From: Bradyrhizobium lablabi
GTDB taxonomy: Bacteria; Pseudomonadota; Alphaproteobacteria; Rhizobiales; Xanthobacteraceae
Reading direction: 5' to 3'
DNA: 64,000 bases
Assembly: GCF_900141755.1 (NCBI RefSeq)
Contig: NZ_LT670844.1
Location: 1,736,001-1,800,000, forward strand
Shown one piece after another: positions 17,845 to 27,112 of the stretch. The translations under genes and the position numbers were made by a program. Below the pieces are notes generated by a model that had not been told where the DNA came from, ran no database searches, and saw only the letters and a list, made by a program, of their open reading frames with translations. Position 1 is the stretch's first letter; each line of letters starts with the position of its first letter.

Positions 17845-19062
17845 ATGCTGATGAAGATCGCCTATCTGATCAATCAATATCCCAAGGTGAGTCATACATT
17901 TATTCGGCGCGAGATCTCCGCGCTGGAAGGTCTTGGAATATCTATCGATAGGGTCGCTATCCGTGGATGGAAAGAGCCGTTAGTAGACGATCTCGATCTG
18001 CACGAAAGGACTTTGACGTTTTATATTTTGGGAATTGGCTTTGCGAAAATCGCCAAAGACGTCCTGACATTGGCGATATCTCGACCTCTTCGTTTCTTCA
18101 GAGCCCTCTCTGAGGCGATTAGGTTTGCGCAAAAAACTGATCGCCCTCGGTTTTATCACCTGATCTATCTCGCTGAAGCGTGCACTCTCGCGCGCTATTG
18201 CGAACAGCACACTATCAACCATGTTCACGCGCACTTCGGAACAAATCCAGCGGAGGTCGCGACGCTCGCCTCCATTGTTGGAAATCTGACATATAGCTTT
18301 ACAGTGCACGGTCCCGATGAATTTGACTGCCCCGAGTTCCTCGGCCTGCGCAAGAAAATCCAATATGCCCGTTTCGTTGCGGCAATAAGCTTCTACACGA
18401 AGAGCCAGCTATTGCGTTGGGCGGACCAGAGCGATTGGTCAAAAGTTCACGTGATCCGGTGTGGCCTTGAAACGCGCTACTTTTCCGAGGTGCGCGCAGC
18501 ATCGCTAAACCAAAACCGCTTCGTCTCGGTCGGAAGGCTTTCGAGGCAGAAGGGGCAGCTTATCTTGCTCCAGGCGGTCGCGCTCCTTGTTAAAGAAGGC
18601 CGTCCGATCCAACTCGTGCTTGCCGGCGATGGCGAGCTTCGTGACGAGATCGAGCATTCGATCGATAGGCTCAATCTCCGATCTAATGTCGTAGTGACTG
18701 GATGGGTGAGCAATGATTCGGTTCGGAAGGAAATCGAACATTCTAGGGCGCTGGTGCTATCCAGTTTTGCAGAGGGTTTGCCCGTTGTCCTCATGGAGGC
18801 GATGGCGATGGCAAGACCAGTGCTGACATCCTCCGTCGCAGGCATTCCGGAATTGGTGCGCAACGGCCAGGAGGGTTGGGTTTACCCGCCGAGTTCCGTC
18901 GAAGAAACGGCTTCGGCTCTTCGAGAATGCTTGATGGCGTCGTCCGAAACAATCGATCAGCTCGGCCAACAAGCGAAGTCCCGCTGTGCCGAATTTCATA
19001 TAATTGACAAGAGCGCGGCCAATTTGGCGGCGTTGCTTCGCTCGATGGTTCAATCGGCGTAG
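17845..19062 (+). CDS. GT4-family glycosyltransferase (WcaL-like), 405 aa
   Basis: GT-B fold transferase similar in layout to colanic-acid transferase WcaL. The N-terminal domain opens with KIAYLINQYPKVSHTFIRRE. VHAHFGTNPAEVATL and YSFTVHGPDEFDCP follow (residues 125-165). The nucleotide-sugar domain has RFVSVGRLSRQKGQ near 228, LVLAGDGELRDEIE near 260 and the E-x7-E motif SSFAEGLPVVLMEAMAMARP near 310. It is second in the flippase operon. It probably adds an internal hexose to the repeat unit; donor unknown. ATGs at 17845 and 17851 are both usable starts. Confidence 0.9.
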   Translation: MLMKIAYLINQYPKVSHTFIRREISALEGLGISIDRVAIRGWKEPLVDDLDLHERTLTFYILGIGFAKIAKDVLTLAISRPLRFFRALSEAIRFAQKTDRPRFYHLIYLAEACTLARYCEQHTINHVHAHFGTNPAEVATLASIVGNLTYSFTVHGPDEFDCPEFLGLRKKIQYARFVAAISFYTKSQLLRWADQSDWSKVHVIRCGLETRYFSEVRAASLNQNRFVSVGRLSRQKGQLILLQAVALLVKEGRPIQLVLAGDGELRDEIEHSIDRLNLRSNVVVTGWVSNDSVRKEIEHSRALVLSSFAEGLPVVLMEAMAMARPVLTSSVAGIPELVRNGQEGWVYPPSSVEETASALRECLMASSETIDQLGQQAKSRCAEFHIIDKSAANLAALLRSMVQSA

Positions 19063-19071
19063 GAGAACAAC

Positions 19072-20268
19072 GTGTATCCTTTGCTAACCGCGGTGGCCGT
19101 GATCTGCGTCTCCATCGTTACGCTGCAACTAATCTTTCTCGCAATTCAAGTTGGTGGCAGTTTGCTACCTGATAATGGCGTCGGCGAAGACGCCACTCAT
19201 CAAGCCAACTGCGCGGTTGTCATGCCCGCACATAATGAAAGGGGCGGCATCGCACATGCCATCAAGGCAATACAATCGCAGCTCAACCCAACCGACCGCT
19301 TAATAGTGGTGGCCGATAACTGCTCGGACGAGACGGCGCAAATAGCTGCGTCCGCTGGCGCAGAGACGATCGAGCGGACCGATCAGGTCCATGTCGGCAA
19401 GGGATACGCGCTCGACTTCGGCATCAAGTACATCGAGTCCGGCGCAGTCCCCGACGTCATCATTTTCATGGATTCCGACTGTATCGCGGCTCCCGGTTGC
19501 GTTAGTCGCCTCGTGAATTTGGTGACGGGTAGCGGGCGCCCTGTTCAAGGACGGTATTTGATACACGCATCAATTCAAACTGCAGCGGCGCGCGCGGCAG
19601 AGTTTACGTATAAGATCAAGGGCGCCGTGAGACCAGGCGGTGGTGCCCGGTTCGGGATACCGTGCATGCTAATGGGCACCGCAATGGCTCTTCCCTGGAA
19701 TTTGATCCGCCGATCGAATTTGGCAACCGGTAGCATAACCGAGGATTTGAGACTCGCCATCGAACTTTCGCTCCAAGGATTCCCAACGCTTTTTTGCTCG
19801 AACGCAAGGTGCGATAGTGATTTTCCTGAGTCCGAAAGTGGCATGGCTACTCAACAAACGCGGTGGCAACATGGATATTTTTCGTCGTTGGTTGAGTATG
19901 CGCCAAAGCTTTTCCTCAAAGCTTTAAGTAGCGCTGACTTCAGACTTCTCGCTCTCGCGATCGACTTCAGCATTCCGCCATTGGGTCTTATGTTGGCGAT
20001 TACGGCACTGATGTCAGGCCTCGCGAGTGTGGCAATTCTTGTTGGAGCCGGTGGCGTCCTTGCAAAGATTGCGATCACCTTTTTTCCCGCATTCGTTCTG
20101 CTTATTCTGCTTACTTGGTTTTTCCACGGCAGGGACATTGTATCCGGCAGAGATCTGCTGTTATCTTTCAAGCAGGTGATGAAGACGATTTCGATGCTTT
20201 GGAGCTTCATTACGCGGCCCCAGCAGAAGTGGGTCAGAACAGAAAGGAGGGAGGATAACTCCGGATAA
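19072..20268 (+). CDS. GT2-family membrane glycosyltransferase, 398 aa
   Basis: Starts with GTG, nine bases after AGGAG. A helix at residues 3-24 is followed by the GT-A domain: CAVVMPAHNERGGIAHAI, VVADNCSDETAQIA, and the metal-binding IFMDSDCIAAP near residue 128. The QxxRW motif of processive and related GT2 enzymes is present as TQQTRWQHGYF near residue 262. Three hydrophobic segments follow at residues 300-370. This layout is that of membrane-bound GT2 enzymes used for EPS. It is the last gene of the flippase operon and converges with the minus-strand operon ending at 20295. Confidence 0.9.
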   Translation: MYPLLTAVAVICVSIVTLQLIFLAIQVGGSLLPDNGVGEDATHQANCAVVMPAHNERGGIAHAIKAIQSQLNPTDRLIVVADNCSDETAQIAASAGAETIERTDQVHVGKGYALDFGIKYIESGAVPDVIIFMDSDCIAAPGCVSRLVNLVTGSGRPVQGRYLIHASIQTAAARAAEFTYKIKGAVRPGGGARFGIPCMLMGTAMALPWNLIRRSNLATGSITEDLRLAIELSLQGFPTLFCSNARCDSDFPESESGMATQQTRWQHGYFSSLVEYAPKLFLKALSSADFRLLALAIDFSIPPLGLMLAITALMSGLASVAILVGAGGVLAKIAITFFPAFVLLILLTWFFHGRDIVSGRDLLLSFKQVMKTISMLWSFITRPQQKWVRTERREDNSG

Positions 20269-20294
20269 ATCGCGGAGCGGCTCCAGGAGGACGT

Positions 20295-21029
20295 TCAACC
20301 TCGCTGCCAGGGCCGATTCCAGGCAGGTTCCGTATTTGGCACGACCAATTCGTCCAGGCCTTTCTCTCTCAGAAATTTCGCAAATACATTTCGATCGACG
20401 TCGTCGACATCTTTCGTTTTTTTCAACAGCAATTCGCGTATCGGCCAGCCGGGGCCGGCAATGATTTCCGCGGCATCCGAATATTGGTGCGACCTGATCA
20501 GGTCAACGAACTCGGCCGTGGCGCAATCAGCCAGGTCAGCCGGCAGCTGATCAAACATCTTGAGGGCAAACCAGATTCGCCGCACCGCAATCCAGCCCTC
20601 GTTGGGACCATATTTGTAGGATTGCCGCAGATAGCGAAGCTGGTTGGATTGGTTGGTATCGAGCCAAACCAGCGAAAGCCATAAGAACGATTCACTCGGC
20701 GATTCTTTCAAGGCATCAAGAATCGACTGCTTTGCGACGGTCAAGGCACGGCCAGCTCTTGCCGCTCCCATTTTCGAAACCGTCAGCTCCGCAATTCTCA
20801 GCTGAATGATGGCGACTTTCGCAAGCGTCGCTGACCGCAGTCGCTTCGGTGCATCCCCCCCGCCGTCCTGCAAAACGGCATCAAGCGTGCTGAGAGGGAA
20901 GGCATCTCCCAACATCACCCGGTCGGCTGTCCTCGCGATTGCCATCTCGGAAAAAAAGAAGGGCAAGACCGAGATTGCCCAACCAATCGCGCAGACTGCA
21001 AAGGCGGAAATCAAAACCCGAAAAAACAT
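20295..21029 (-). CDS. Membrane-anchored helical-repeat protein of unknown function, 244 aa
   Basis: One N-terminal hydrophobic anchor or uncleaved signal (residues 5-27), then an all-helical soluble domain. A recognisable stretch is AARAGRALTVAKQSILDALK with SPSESFLWLSLVWLDTNQSN and LRYLRQSYKYGPNEGWIAVR, which reads like two or three TPR-type helices. The protein at 31420-32088 has the same order of features (LEAGPYDSKIWLILALLAMQ, FLKMSYLTGASSLELIPTRI), so the two appear to be distant paralogues. It is last in the minus-strand operon with the tyrosine kinase (33 bases apart). An accessory role in EPS assembly or export is inference from position. Confidence 0.75.
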   Translation of the reverse strand: MFFRVLISAFAVCAIGWAISVLPFFFSEMAIARTADRVMLGDAFPLSTLDAVLQDGGGDAPKRLRSATLAKVAIIQLRIAELTVSKMGAARAGRALTVAKQSILDALKESPSESFLWLSLVWLDTNQSNQLRYLRQSYKYGPNEGWIAVRRIWFALKMFDQLPADLADCATAEFVDLIRSHQYSDAAEIIAGPGWPIRELLLKKTKDVDDVDRNVFAKFLREKGLDELVVPNTEPAWNRPWQRG

Positions 21030-21062
21030 ATTATTAACAACCAGACGATCAGATCATCTTTC

Positions 21063-23474
21063 CTACGAATAGCCGTAATGGCCGTAGTATTGGCCGTAGC
21101 TCGCCTTACCATAGCTCCACTCATAGCGATCGACGGCTCTCAAATCAGCTTTATTCAAAACCACTCCGAGCAGGCGGCTGTATATCTCCGGCGTTCCCAG
21201 CAGATGGCGCTGCACCAGGCTGATATTGGTGCGCCCCCATTCCACGACGCAAACAAACGAATCCATAACGTGAGCGCCGGCCCTGACATCGACAACGGGC
21301 GCCACTGGGGGAAAGTCCACGATGATGTAGTCGTATTGCTTTCGCAATTTCTCGATTAAATTCTTGAATTCCTCCGACGACAGGATTTCGTTGGTGTGGG
21401 CGAACCTCGACTTCAATACCGCCGGCATAAACGCCAATCCGGTAACGTCATCCCTGTAAATGACTTCGTCAGCAGTTCTGATATTGCTCAACACTTCCAG
21501 CAATCCGGATCGCGCGCTCGGACTGAGCAATCGCGAGAGCGTCGGATTGCGAAGGTCACCGTCAATCAAAATCACGGTTTTGCCGGCGTGCGCTATTGCC
21601 TCGGCGAGGTTGGCGGCAACCGTCGTCTTCCCCTCATTGGGAAGAACCGACGTCACTCCAATGATCTTATTTGATCCGACAAATCCATTTATGTCCGCGG
21701 CAACCTTGATCGAACGAAATCCTTCGGCGAAATGCGAAAGTGGCTCTTCGACGACATCGCGAAGAAGAAGCGCGCGGTCGGTCGCAATCAGCAGTTGGCC
21801 GTCTTCGACCGATTTCCTTTGATTTTCCTTCACAACCGGTAGATTTCGCTTAGCTGTCGGTTGCCGTGCAAGCCCAAACTTAGACGCCAATTCCAAGCCT
21901 ACCGCGCCGATGCCCTTTGGTTTTCCGATCATTTGACCAAGCGTTGCGGCCGACGGCTCCTCGGCCCCGAACAAGGACAACTTGGGCAAAACCGCAAGAC
22001 AATTCGTCTTCAAGGCGTCCTCAACCTGCTTGGCGGTGCGGAACACCTGATCGATCGCCTCGCGCAAGATCCCGATTCCAATGCTCATCGCGAGGCCGGC
22101 AAGGCCGGCTAGCCCCAGCACCAGCATTGTCGAGGGGCTGCTGCGCTGAAGAGGAGGCGTGGCAGCGCTGATGACCCGCGCTTCCGTTATCGGGAAGGAT
22201 TGCTGCTGAATGACTTCCATATATCGTTGCAGGAAGTTGTCGTAAATCGTGTGATAGACCTGCGCGTTGCTTTCGAGCTCGCGCAGCCCCAGGCGGTCGC
22301 GATTGACGACCTGAGCGTCGCTGATTAGACCGTTAAGACTGCCCTCAAGGCTGTCTACACGGCTCTTCGAAACCTCATATTCGTTCTTGAAGCTTTCAGC
22401 TATTCGTCCAAGTTCGTCATTGATCGACCGGCGCAACTCGTTCATTTGCGTCCGAAGGTTGACTGCCGCCAGGTGATTGGCGCCGTAACGCGCAGACCAG
22501 ATGGCTTCCTTGGCGGCGAGGTCCAGATAATTGCTGCGCAGCCGGTTGATAACATCGCTGTGCAGAGAGTCGTTAAAGCTCGCGTCAGGAATATCCTTCT
22601 TCATGACGTCGACCATCCGGTCGTACCGCGCCTTTGCCTCCGCGGCGCCTGCCTTGGCGTTACTGAGCTGAGTATTCAGTTCCGAGAGCTGCTGTTCGCC
22701 CAAGAGCCGCGTCCCGTTGGTTGAAGTTCCGCCGGCGACGTCGATGATCTTGTTCTTTTCCTTGTATTGCTGGACCAACCGATCCGCATCCAGGGCCTGC
22801 TGTCGCAACTCCTTGATGCGATCCTGAAGCCAGGCGCCCGCACGGCGTGTCGCCTGATATTTGGCCTCTAACTGATCGACGACATAGGCGTCGGCAATGG
22901 CATTCGCGACTTCCGCCGATTTCTTGGCGCTCAACGAGGAGTAGCCGATATCGAGAACGTAAGTCCTGCCTACTCGGGTGATGTTCCGGCTTCTGAGAAA
23001 CGCACCCACACTGGAGCGCTCCAGTTGAGTGTCCGACTTTGCCGGTGTCGCCACGAATTGATTGAGCATTCCTCCGATCAGGCCCGGGCCTGACCCGACA
23101 AACTCGGGATCGCTGGTCAGGTGCAAATCCTTGATAACCGACAAGCCGATATTCTCGGACTTGAGGATTTCAACCTGGGTCTCGACTTGTGCGGTATCGA
23201 CGGGCGTGTCGCCGGCCGGACCCTGCTGCTGGAGCAAGCGCACCTTGCTCGAGTCGATCAGCAGCATTGCATGGGCGGTGTAACGCGACGGGGTCGTGAA
23301 CAGATAGATCATCCCAAGCGTAAGACAACAGATGATCACGAACACAAAGATCGACAATTGCCGTCGAATGAACGTCGTCACCAGCCCGATGATGCTGGCC
23401 AGGTTTAGAGACGAGTCCTCGATTGGTTCCTGAGAATGCGCAGAACGAAGCGAAAATGTTGTCGGTGCATCCAT
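21063..23474 (-). CDS. Wzc/ExoP-type polysaccharide co-polymerase and tyrosine autokinase, 803 aa
   Basis: Inner-membrane regulator of chain length and export. The first membrane segment (residues 35-60, QLSIFVFVIICCLTLGMIYL) is followed by a Wzz domain. A long periplasmic coiled-coil region comes next (about residues 180-390), then a proline-bearing block SAATPPLQRSSPSTMLVLGL at the second membrane helix. The cytosolic BY-kinase domain has Walker A VLPNEGKTTVAANLAEA, Walker A' VILIDGDLRNPT and Walker B YIIVDFPPVAPV. The tail is tyrosine-rich (YEWSYGKASYGQYYGHYGYS, seven tyrosines), the usual autophosphorylation site. The ATG at 23474 avoids overlap with the upstream gene; 23528 is possible. 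One polypeptide carries both modules, as in ExoP. Confidence 0.93.
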   Translation of the reverse strand: MDAPTTFSLRSAHSQEPIEDSSLNLASIIGLVTTFIRRQLSIFVFVIICCLTLGMIYLFTTPSRYTAHAMLLIDSSKVRLLQQQGPAGDTPVDTAQVETQVEILKSENIGLSVIKDLHLTSDPEFVGSGPGLIGGMLNQFVATPAKSDTQLERSSVGAFLRSRNITRVGRTYVLDIGYSSLSAKKSAEVANAIADAYVVDQLEAKYQATRRAGAWLQDRIKELRQQALDADRLVQQYKEKNKIIDVAGGTSTNGTRLLGEQQLSELNTQLSNAKAGAAEAKARYDRMVDVMKKDIPDASFNDSLHSDVINRLRSNYLDLAAKEAIWSARYGANHLAAVNLRTQMNELRRSINDELGRIAESFKNEYEVSKSRVDSLEGSLNGLISDAQVVNRDRLGLRELESNAQVYHTIYDNFLQRYMEVIQQQSFPITEARVISAATPPLQRSSPSTMLVLGLAGLAGLAMSIGIGILREAIDQVFRTAKQVEDALKTNCLAVLPKLSLFGAEEPSAATLGQMIGKPKGIGAVGLELASKFGLARQPTAKRNLPVVKENQRKSVEDGQLLIATDRALLLRDVVEEPLSHFAEGFRSIKVAADINGFVGSNKIIGVTSVLPNEGKTTVAANLAEAIAHAGKTVILIDGDLRNPTLSRLLSPSARSGLLEVLSNIRTADEVIYRDDVTGLAFMPAVLKSRFAHTNEILSSEEFKNLIEKLRKQYDYIIVDFPPVAPVVDVRAGAHVMDSFVCVVEWGRTNISLVQRHLLGTPEIYSRLLGVVLNKADLRAVDRYEWSYGKASYGQYYGHYGYS

Positions 23475-23505
23475 ATTCGGTTCATTCTCAAGAGTTGCAG
23501 ATCGC

Positions 23506-24105
23506 CTAGTGGGGGCTAACCGACGCACCGAGCGACGACAGGCTCGTCGCGCCCGTTAGAAGATTAAAAGCGTTTGGAAATGCGGCCGCGGTCGGGAATG
23601 TTCCGCCATTGGTGCCTCCGCTCGGCAGGCCTGAGCCCGTGGCACCACCACTCCCCCCGCCCGCACCACCACCACCGCCGGTCGACGCGGTTCCGGTGTC
23701 TCCCGCGACACTCGCATAGGCTTTGATGACCTCTTCAATTCCCGTACGGGCGACAGCGGTCTGAATTTCGTTCGAGAATTGCTGGTCGGAACCAGAATAA
23801 GCCTTCGCCGCCTGGGCCAGGCCCGAGGCCATCGCATCCTGCTGATCTTTGTTTGCCGATTGCAGCAGTTTTATGAGGGGCTCGAGAGCGGCTTTATCAG
23901 CAGCTAGATATTCACGGGTCCGTTGCGCAAGACCCTGCCCTCCGTTCGGAAACGAATTTAATAGCTGGCCGGGATTGGCGAGGAAGGAATTAATCGCCGC
24001 GGTCGAAAGCGTGCCCGGCTGCGCCGAGCCTTGGCTGTGCGCCGGCACTGGCCCGTTGATCACGAATACCAAGCTCAACCCCGCAAGAAAAAGGCGGAAA
24101 TACAT
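23506..24105 (-). CDS. Secreted protein with Gly-rich linker, unknown function, 199 aa
   Basis: A signal peptide (LFLAGLSLVFVINGPVPAHS, residues 5-24) precedes a helical domain of about 110 residues. This contains a run like NSFLANPGQLLNSFPNGGQG and LIKLLQSANKDQQDAMASGL, then a Gly/Ser/Thr linker at about residues 137-170, and a hydrophobic C-terminal segment. No catalytic motif is visible. The gene lies 31 bases upstream of the autokinase start and in the same operon. I recall similar small proteins next to EPS export genes in Bradyrhizobium, without known function. A role in export or in the cell envelope is inference. Confidence 0.8.
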   Translation of the reverse strand: MYFRLFLAGLSLVFVINGPVPAHSQGSAQPGTLSTAAINSFLANPGQLLNSFPNGGQGLAQRTREYLAADKAALEPLIKLLQSANKDQQDAMASGLAQAAKAYSGSDQQFSNEIQTAVARTGIEEVIKAYASVAGDTGTASTGGGGGAGGGSGGATGSGLPSGGTNGGTFPTAAAFPNAFNLLTGATSLSSLGASVSPH

Positions 24106-24272
24106 TTGGAAATCTCCTGCAAAAACGACAGTTAAGCCTTACTGTGCAACGCAGCATAGCCAATCCGGAACCATTTTCCAAGCCGAACAAATTTAAATGA
24201 ATTGGGAGTTTTTAACGATTTTGACGTGGTTAATTTGGTCAGGCGGGCTACCTCGCCGGTCGACCAAATGAA

Positions 24273-25739
24273 TTATTCTCTTACCGGCCGCTTGTTCCGA
24301 GCGACCGCCAACCGGCCGATGCCAGCACCCAAAGAGGCGGGGCGATTTGGCTGCAGGGCACTGCCAAGGCCTATGCCCAGGATCGCAAAAACCACCATGG
24401 AATAGCCGGGGATTTGAATTGAGAAATCAATCATCGAATGCATCAACGCGATCAGAGATACGGAGAGGGCGGCCAAAGCGGCAACGGCAGCGCTTCCTTG
24501 CTTTTGCAATCCACGGAACAGGACGAGAATGCCTGCAAACCAGGCAATCGAGACAAGCACCGCCATTGGTAGGCCCAGTTCCGATGCAAATTCGAGCGGG
24601 GTGCTATGCGCAATATCCCAGACGCCCTCCAACGAGATGTCATCCCGGCGATAGGCGGGGAAACTCCAAGGGAAGGTTCCCAGACCGGTTCCGAACCAGG
24701 GATTGTCTCGAATGATGCCGATCGTCGATCGATAAGCGGATGATCTGCCTTCGTCCAAAAGCCCCTGAAGTTCGAACCGGCTCGTAACCTTTCCTCCCAT
24801 CACAAGCCAGAGCGAAAGAACAACGCCGCACGCGCAGATCGAAACCATGGCCATCTTCCTTGTCGAGGAAAGATATCGACGAAAGAACACTCCAAACGCG
24901 AAGACCATCGTTACGAGCGATACGAGCACGCCGCCGCGCGAATTGGTCAAGAACATTGCCGTCAAGCAAATGAATAGCATGACCAGACGAAGCAGCACGT
25001 TCGCATCGGGCTTGGCGATCAGTCGAAGCACCTCGTACCGGGATATCGAGTCCGACGACAGTCTCTGCCGGGCGGCCCGCATCAACAGGATAAGCCAGAC
25101 AACGGAAACCGACCCATAATACGCGGCGGCGGTATTGCGGTTGATGAACGTCGCGGTGAGATTTCCGATATAGGCTGTCTTTTCCTGCCAAAGAATCTGG
25201 TCAGGATCCAGTTCAAGCGCGCCAATTCCATAGATCGCATAAATCACGCCCGACCAGGCGAAAACGCTAAGGGCCTTTCGGGACTTGCCAGGTTCGGCGC
25301 CAAAAATGGTCCCCAGCAAGAGGGCCAGAATGTTCGCAAGAGAAACCCCTATTGCAAAATAAGGCTGTCCGCGAACGATCGCGACGGAGGGTTCGAGGGG
25401 CTCGCCGAGTTCGGCTGAAGCGAGCTTCCAGATTGGATTGGCCGAGGCTACCCAAGGGTGGTCCGACAACTGTTCGTGCAACACAAATAGGTAACATGCG
25501 GAAATGACAGCCAGCACGGAGATGACAACGAGATGGCCTTTTCGAAGGTGACCGAGTGCTGCGAACAGAAGTCCGACACTGAAAATAATGCACCAAAAAG
25601 CGACGATCACCGCATCGCGCGACCCAAAGATCGCCGGCGGCCCGGCCAACGCGGCATAGAGAGTGTAGGTTGACACGCGGTTCAACGCGCGCGACCGATC
25701 CCTGGCTGACGCCATATCCCCCAGCCCGAGAACTGACAT
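24273..25739 (-). CDS. O-antigen ligase/ExoQ-like polymerase, 488 aa
   Basis: Polytopic membrane protein with about twelve hydrophobic segments. The Wzy_C core is evident as LTNSRGGVLVSLVTMVFAFG near residue 255 and the large periplasmic loop IIRDNPWFGTGLGTFPWSFP near residue 340. AHSTPLEFASELGLPMAVLV comes after, matching the H-x-x-x-L-x-x-x-x-E-x-G motif of polymerases and ligases. It sits between the Wza- and Wzc-type export genes in one operon (gaps 40 and 167 bases), which makes it the best candidate for the EPS polymerase. The start is uncertain: an ATG at 25715 is preceded by GGGGG, while 25739 has no clear site. Confidence 0.88.
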   Translation of the reverse strand: MSVLGLGDMASARDRSRALNRVSTYTLYAALAGPPAIFGSRDAVIVAFWCIIFSVGLLFAALGHLRKGHLVVISVLAVISACYLFVLHEQLSDHPWVASANPIWKLASAELGEPLEPSVAIVRGQPYFAIGVSLANILALLLGTIFGAEPGKSRKALSVFAWSGVIYAIYGIGALELDPDQILWQEKTAYIGNLTATFINRNTAAAYYGSVSVVWLILLMRAARQRLSSDSISRYEVLRLIAKPDANVLLRLVMLFICLTAMFLTNSRGGVLVSLVTMVFAFGVFFRRYLSSTRKMAMVSICACGVVLSLWLVMGGKVTSRFELQGLLDEGRSSAYRSTIGIIRDNPWFGTGLGTFPWSFPAYRRDDISLEGVWDIAHSTPLEFASELGLPMAVLVSIAWFAGILVLFRGLQKQGSAAVAALAALSVSLIALMHSMIDFSIQIPGYSMVVFAILGIGLGSALQPNRPASLGAGIGRLAVARNKRPVRE

Positions 25740-25779
25740 GCGCGCGTTTGTTTCGTGCGTCGGATTATTTTGCCTTAGG

Positions 25780-26976
25780 TCAGGTCCCTTTTAACGCCTT
25801 GATTTGGTTGCGCAGAATTATCGCGTTTGAGCCGGCGACAACAGCATTGTTGCCGGTATTTATGATGGTGTTCAGATAATTGAGGAACTTCGTAACCTCC
25901 ACCGACGAGGAGTTCGCGACAAAAATAATGTCCTGATTCCGCATCTGAAGATTGGTTGCGAGGAAATATCCGCCGGGGTCGCGGAAGTTCACCCGGAAAA
26001 TGACCGGGATCAGCTCGCCCTGAAATTTCGAAACGTCAACGCCCAACAACTGGCAAACCTCGCGAGGCTCCTTACGATACAGGAATACCGCCCCTGGATC
26101 CGCCTGGATGTCGAACAGCCCTCCGGCTTTGCCGACCGCCTCGGCGAGGTTTATCCGCCAGGCATCGAAGTTGAACTCTCCCTGCTGACCCTCCGCGCCA
26201 AACGCCAGGAATTTCTGCTGCTCGCGATAAACGTAGATACGATCGCCGGGCTGCACGAAAATATTGTTGGACGGCTCATACATCAGGTTAGCAAACGGCA
26301 CCGTTGCGCGACGATCCCCACGCTGCAACATGACCCAGGTTTCAAATCCTTGTCCCTTGATGCCGCCCGCACGTGTAATCGCGTCAGTGATCCGATCTTG
26401 AGCGCCGCTGGCGGCCGCCGGAAATCTGACTGGAGTATTCACTTCACCGATCACGCTCACAAGCGAGGTACGCTGCTGGGTCAAAGCAACGACGACCTGC
26501 GGCTCAATTGCCCGGTTGGCGATTTTTGAGACGATGTCGTTCTGAATTTCGCCATTGGTCCGACCAGCCGCTCTTACGCGGCCTGCGTAAGGCACGCTGA
26601 TGTTCCCATCATTATCGACCGACTGGTCGGGGATGGTCACGAAGTTGCCGGGCCGAACGCCGGCTTCTATCGGGATGAACAAGCCCCCCGCAGCGGCCTC
26701 GAATATTGTGACGCTGACGACGTCGCCGATTCCAAAAACAAGTCTGCTCGGAGCACGACCCTTGTCAGGGAAAACACCGGCCAGCCCGCGCGGCTCGACT
26801 GAGCCAAGCGCGGCCAACGTATCATTGGTCAGATCGACCAGAGCATACGGCACCAAGGCGGAATTCGTATTTTCGATACTTACCGCCAAAGGTCCAGACC
26901 CAGGCGTAACGCACCCAGCACTTAGACTGGCAACGCCAAACATGACCGCAAGTAGTGCCGTGTTCCAAAACCGCAT
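25780..26976 (-). CDS. Wza/ExoF-type polysaccharide export lipoprotein, 398 aa
   Basis: Outer-membrane polysaccharide export (OPX) protein. A lipoprotein signal peptide ends in the lipobox LSAGC near residue 22. The Poly_export domain is at residues 80-190, with FGIGDVVSVTIFEAAAGGLF and DQSVDNDGNISVPYAGRVRA. Two SLBB beta-grasp repeats follow (VSVIGEVNTPVRFPAAASGA near 205 and YREQQKFLAFGAEGQQGEFN near 290). A final helix region with FLNYLNTIINTG would cross the outer membrane in Wza. The start at 26976 has GGGGAA about 9 bases upstream; the longer frame to 27057 places the signal peptide internally. It heads the minus-strand export operon. Confidence 0.93.
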   Translation of the reverse strand: MRFWNTALLAVMFGVASLSAGCVTPGSGPLAVSIENTNSALVPYALVDLTNDTLAALGSVEPRGLAGVFPDKGRAPSRLVFGIGDVVSVTIFEAAAGGLFIPIEAGVRPGNFVTIPDQSVDNDGNISVPYAGRVRAAGRTNGEIQNDIVSKIANRAIEPQVVVALTQQRTSLVSVIGEVNTPVRFPAAASGAQDRITDAITRAGGIKGQGFETWVMLQRGDRRATVPFANLMYEPSNNIFVQPGDRIYVYREQQKFLAFGAEGQQGEFNFDAWRINLAEAVGKAGGLFDIQADPGAVFLYRKEPREVCQLLGVDVSKFQGELIPVIFRVNFRDPGGYFLATNLQMRNQDIIFVANSSSVEVTKFLNYLNTIINTGNNAVVAGSNAIILRNQIKALKGT

Positions 26977-27112
26977 AATCAGATGTTCCCCGACCATTCC
27001 CCATCCTAAGCTAGTTGAAACACCGTACAAGACGCGGATATGGGGCAAATATAGCATTTAATTGACTTATTTTTGCAGTGCGGTATTCCGGCAACGATTT
27101 CTAAGGTTAACA

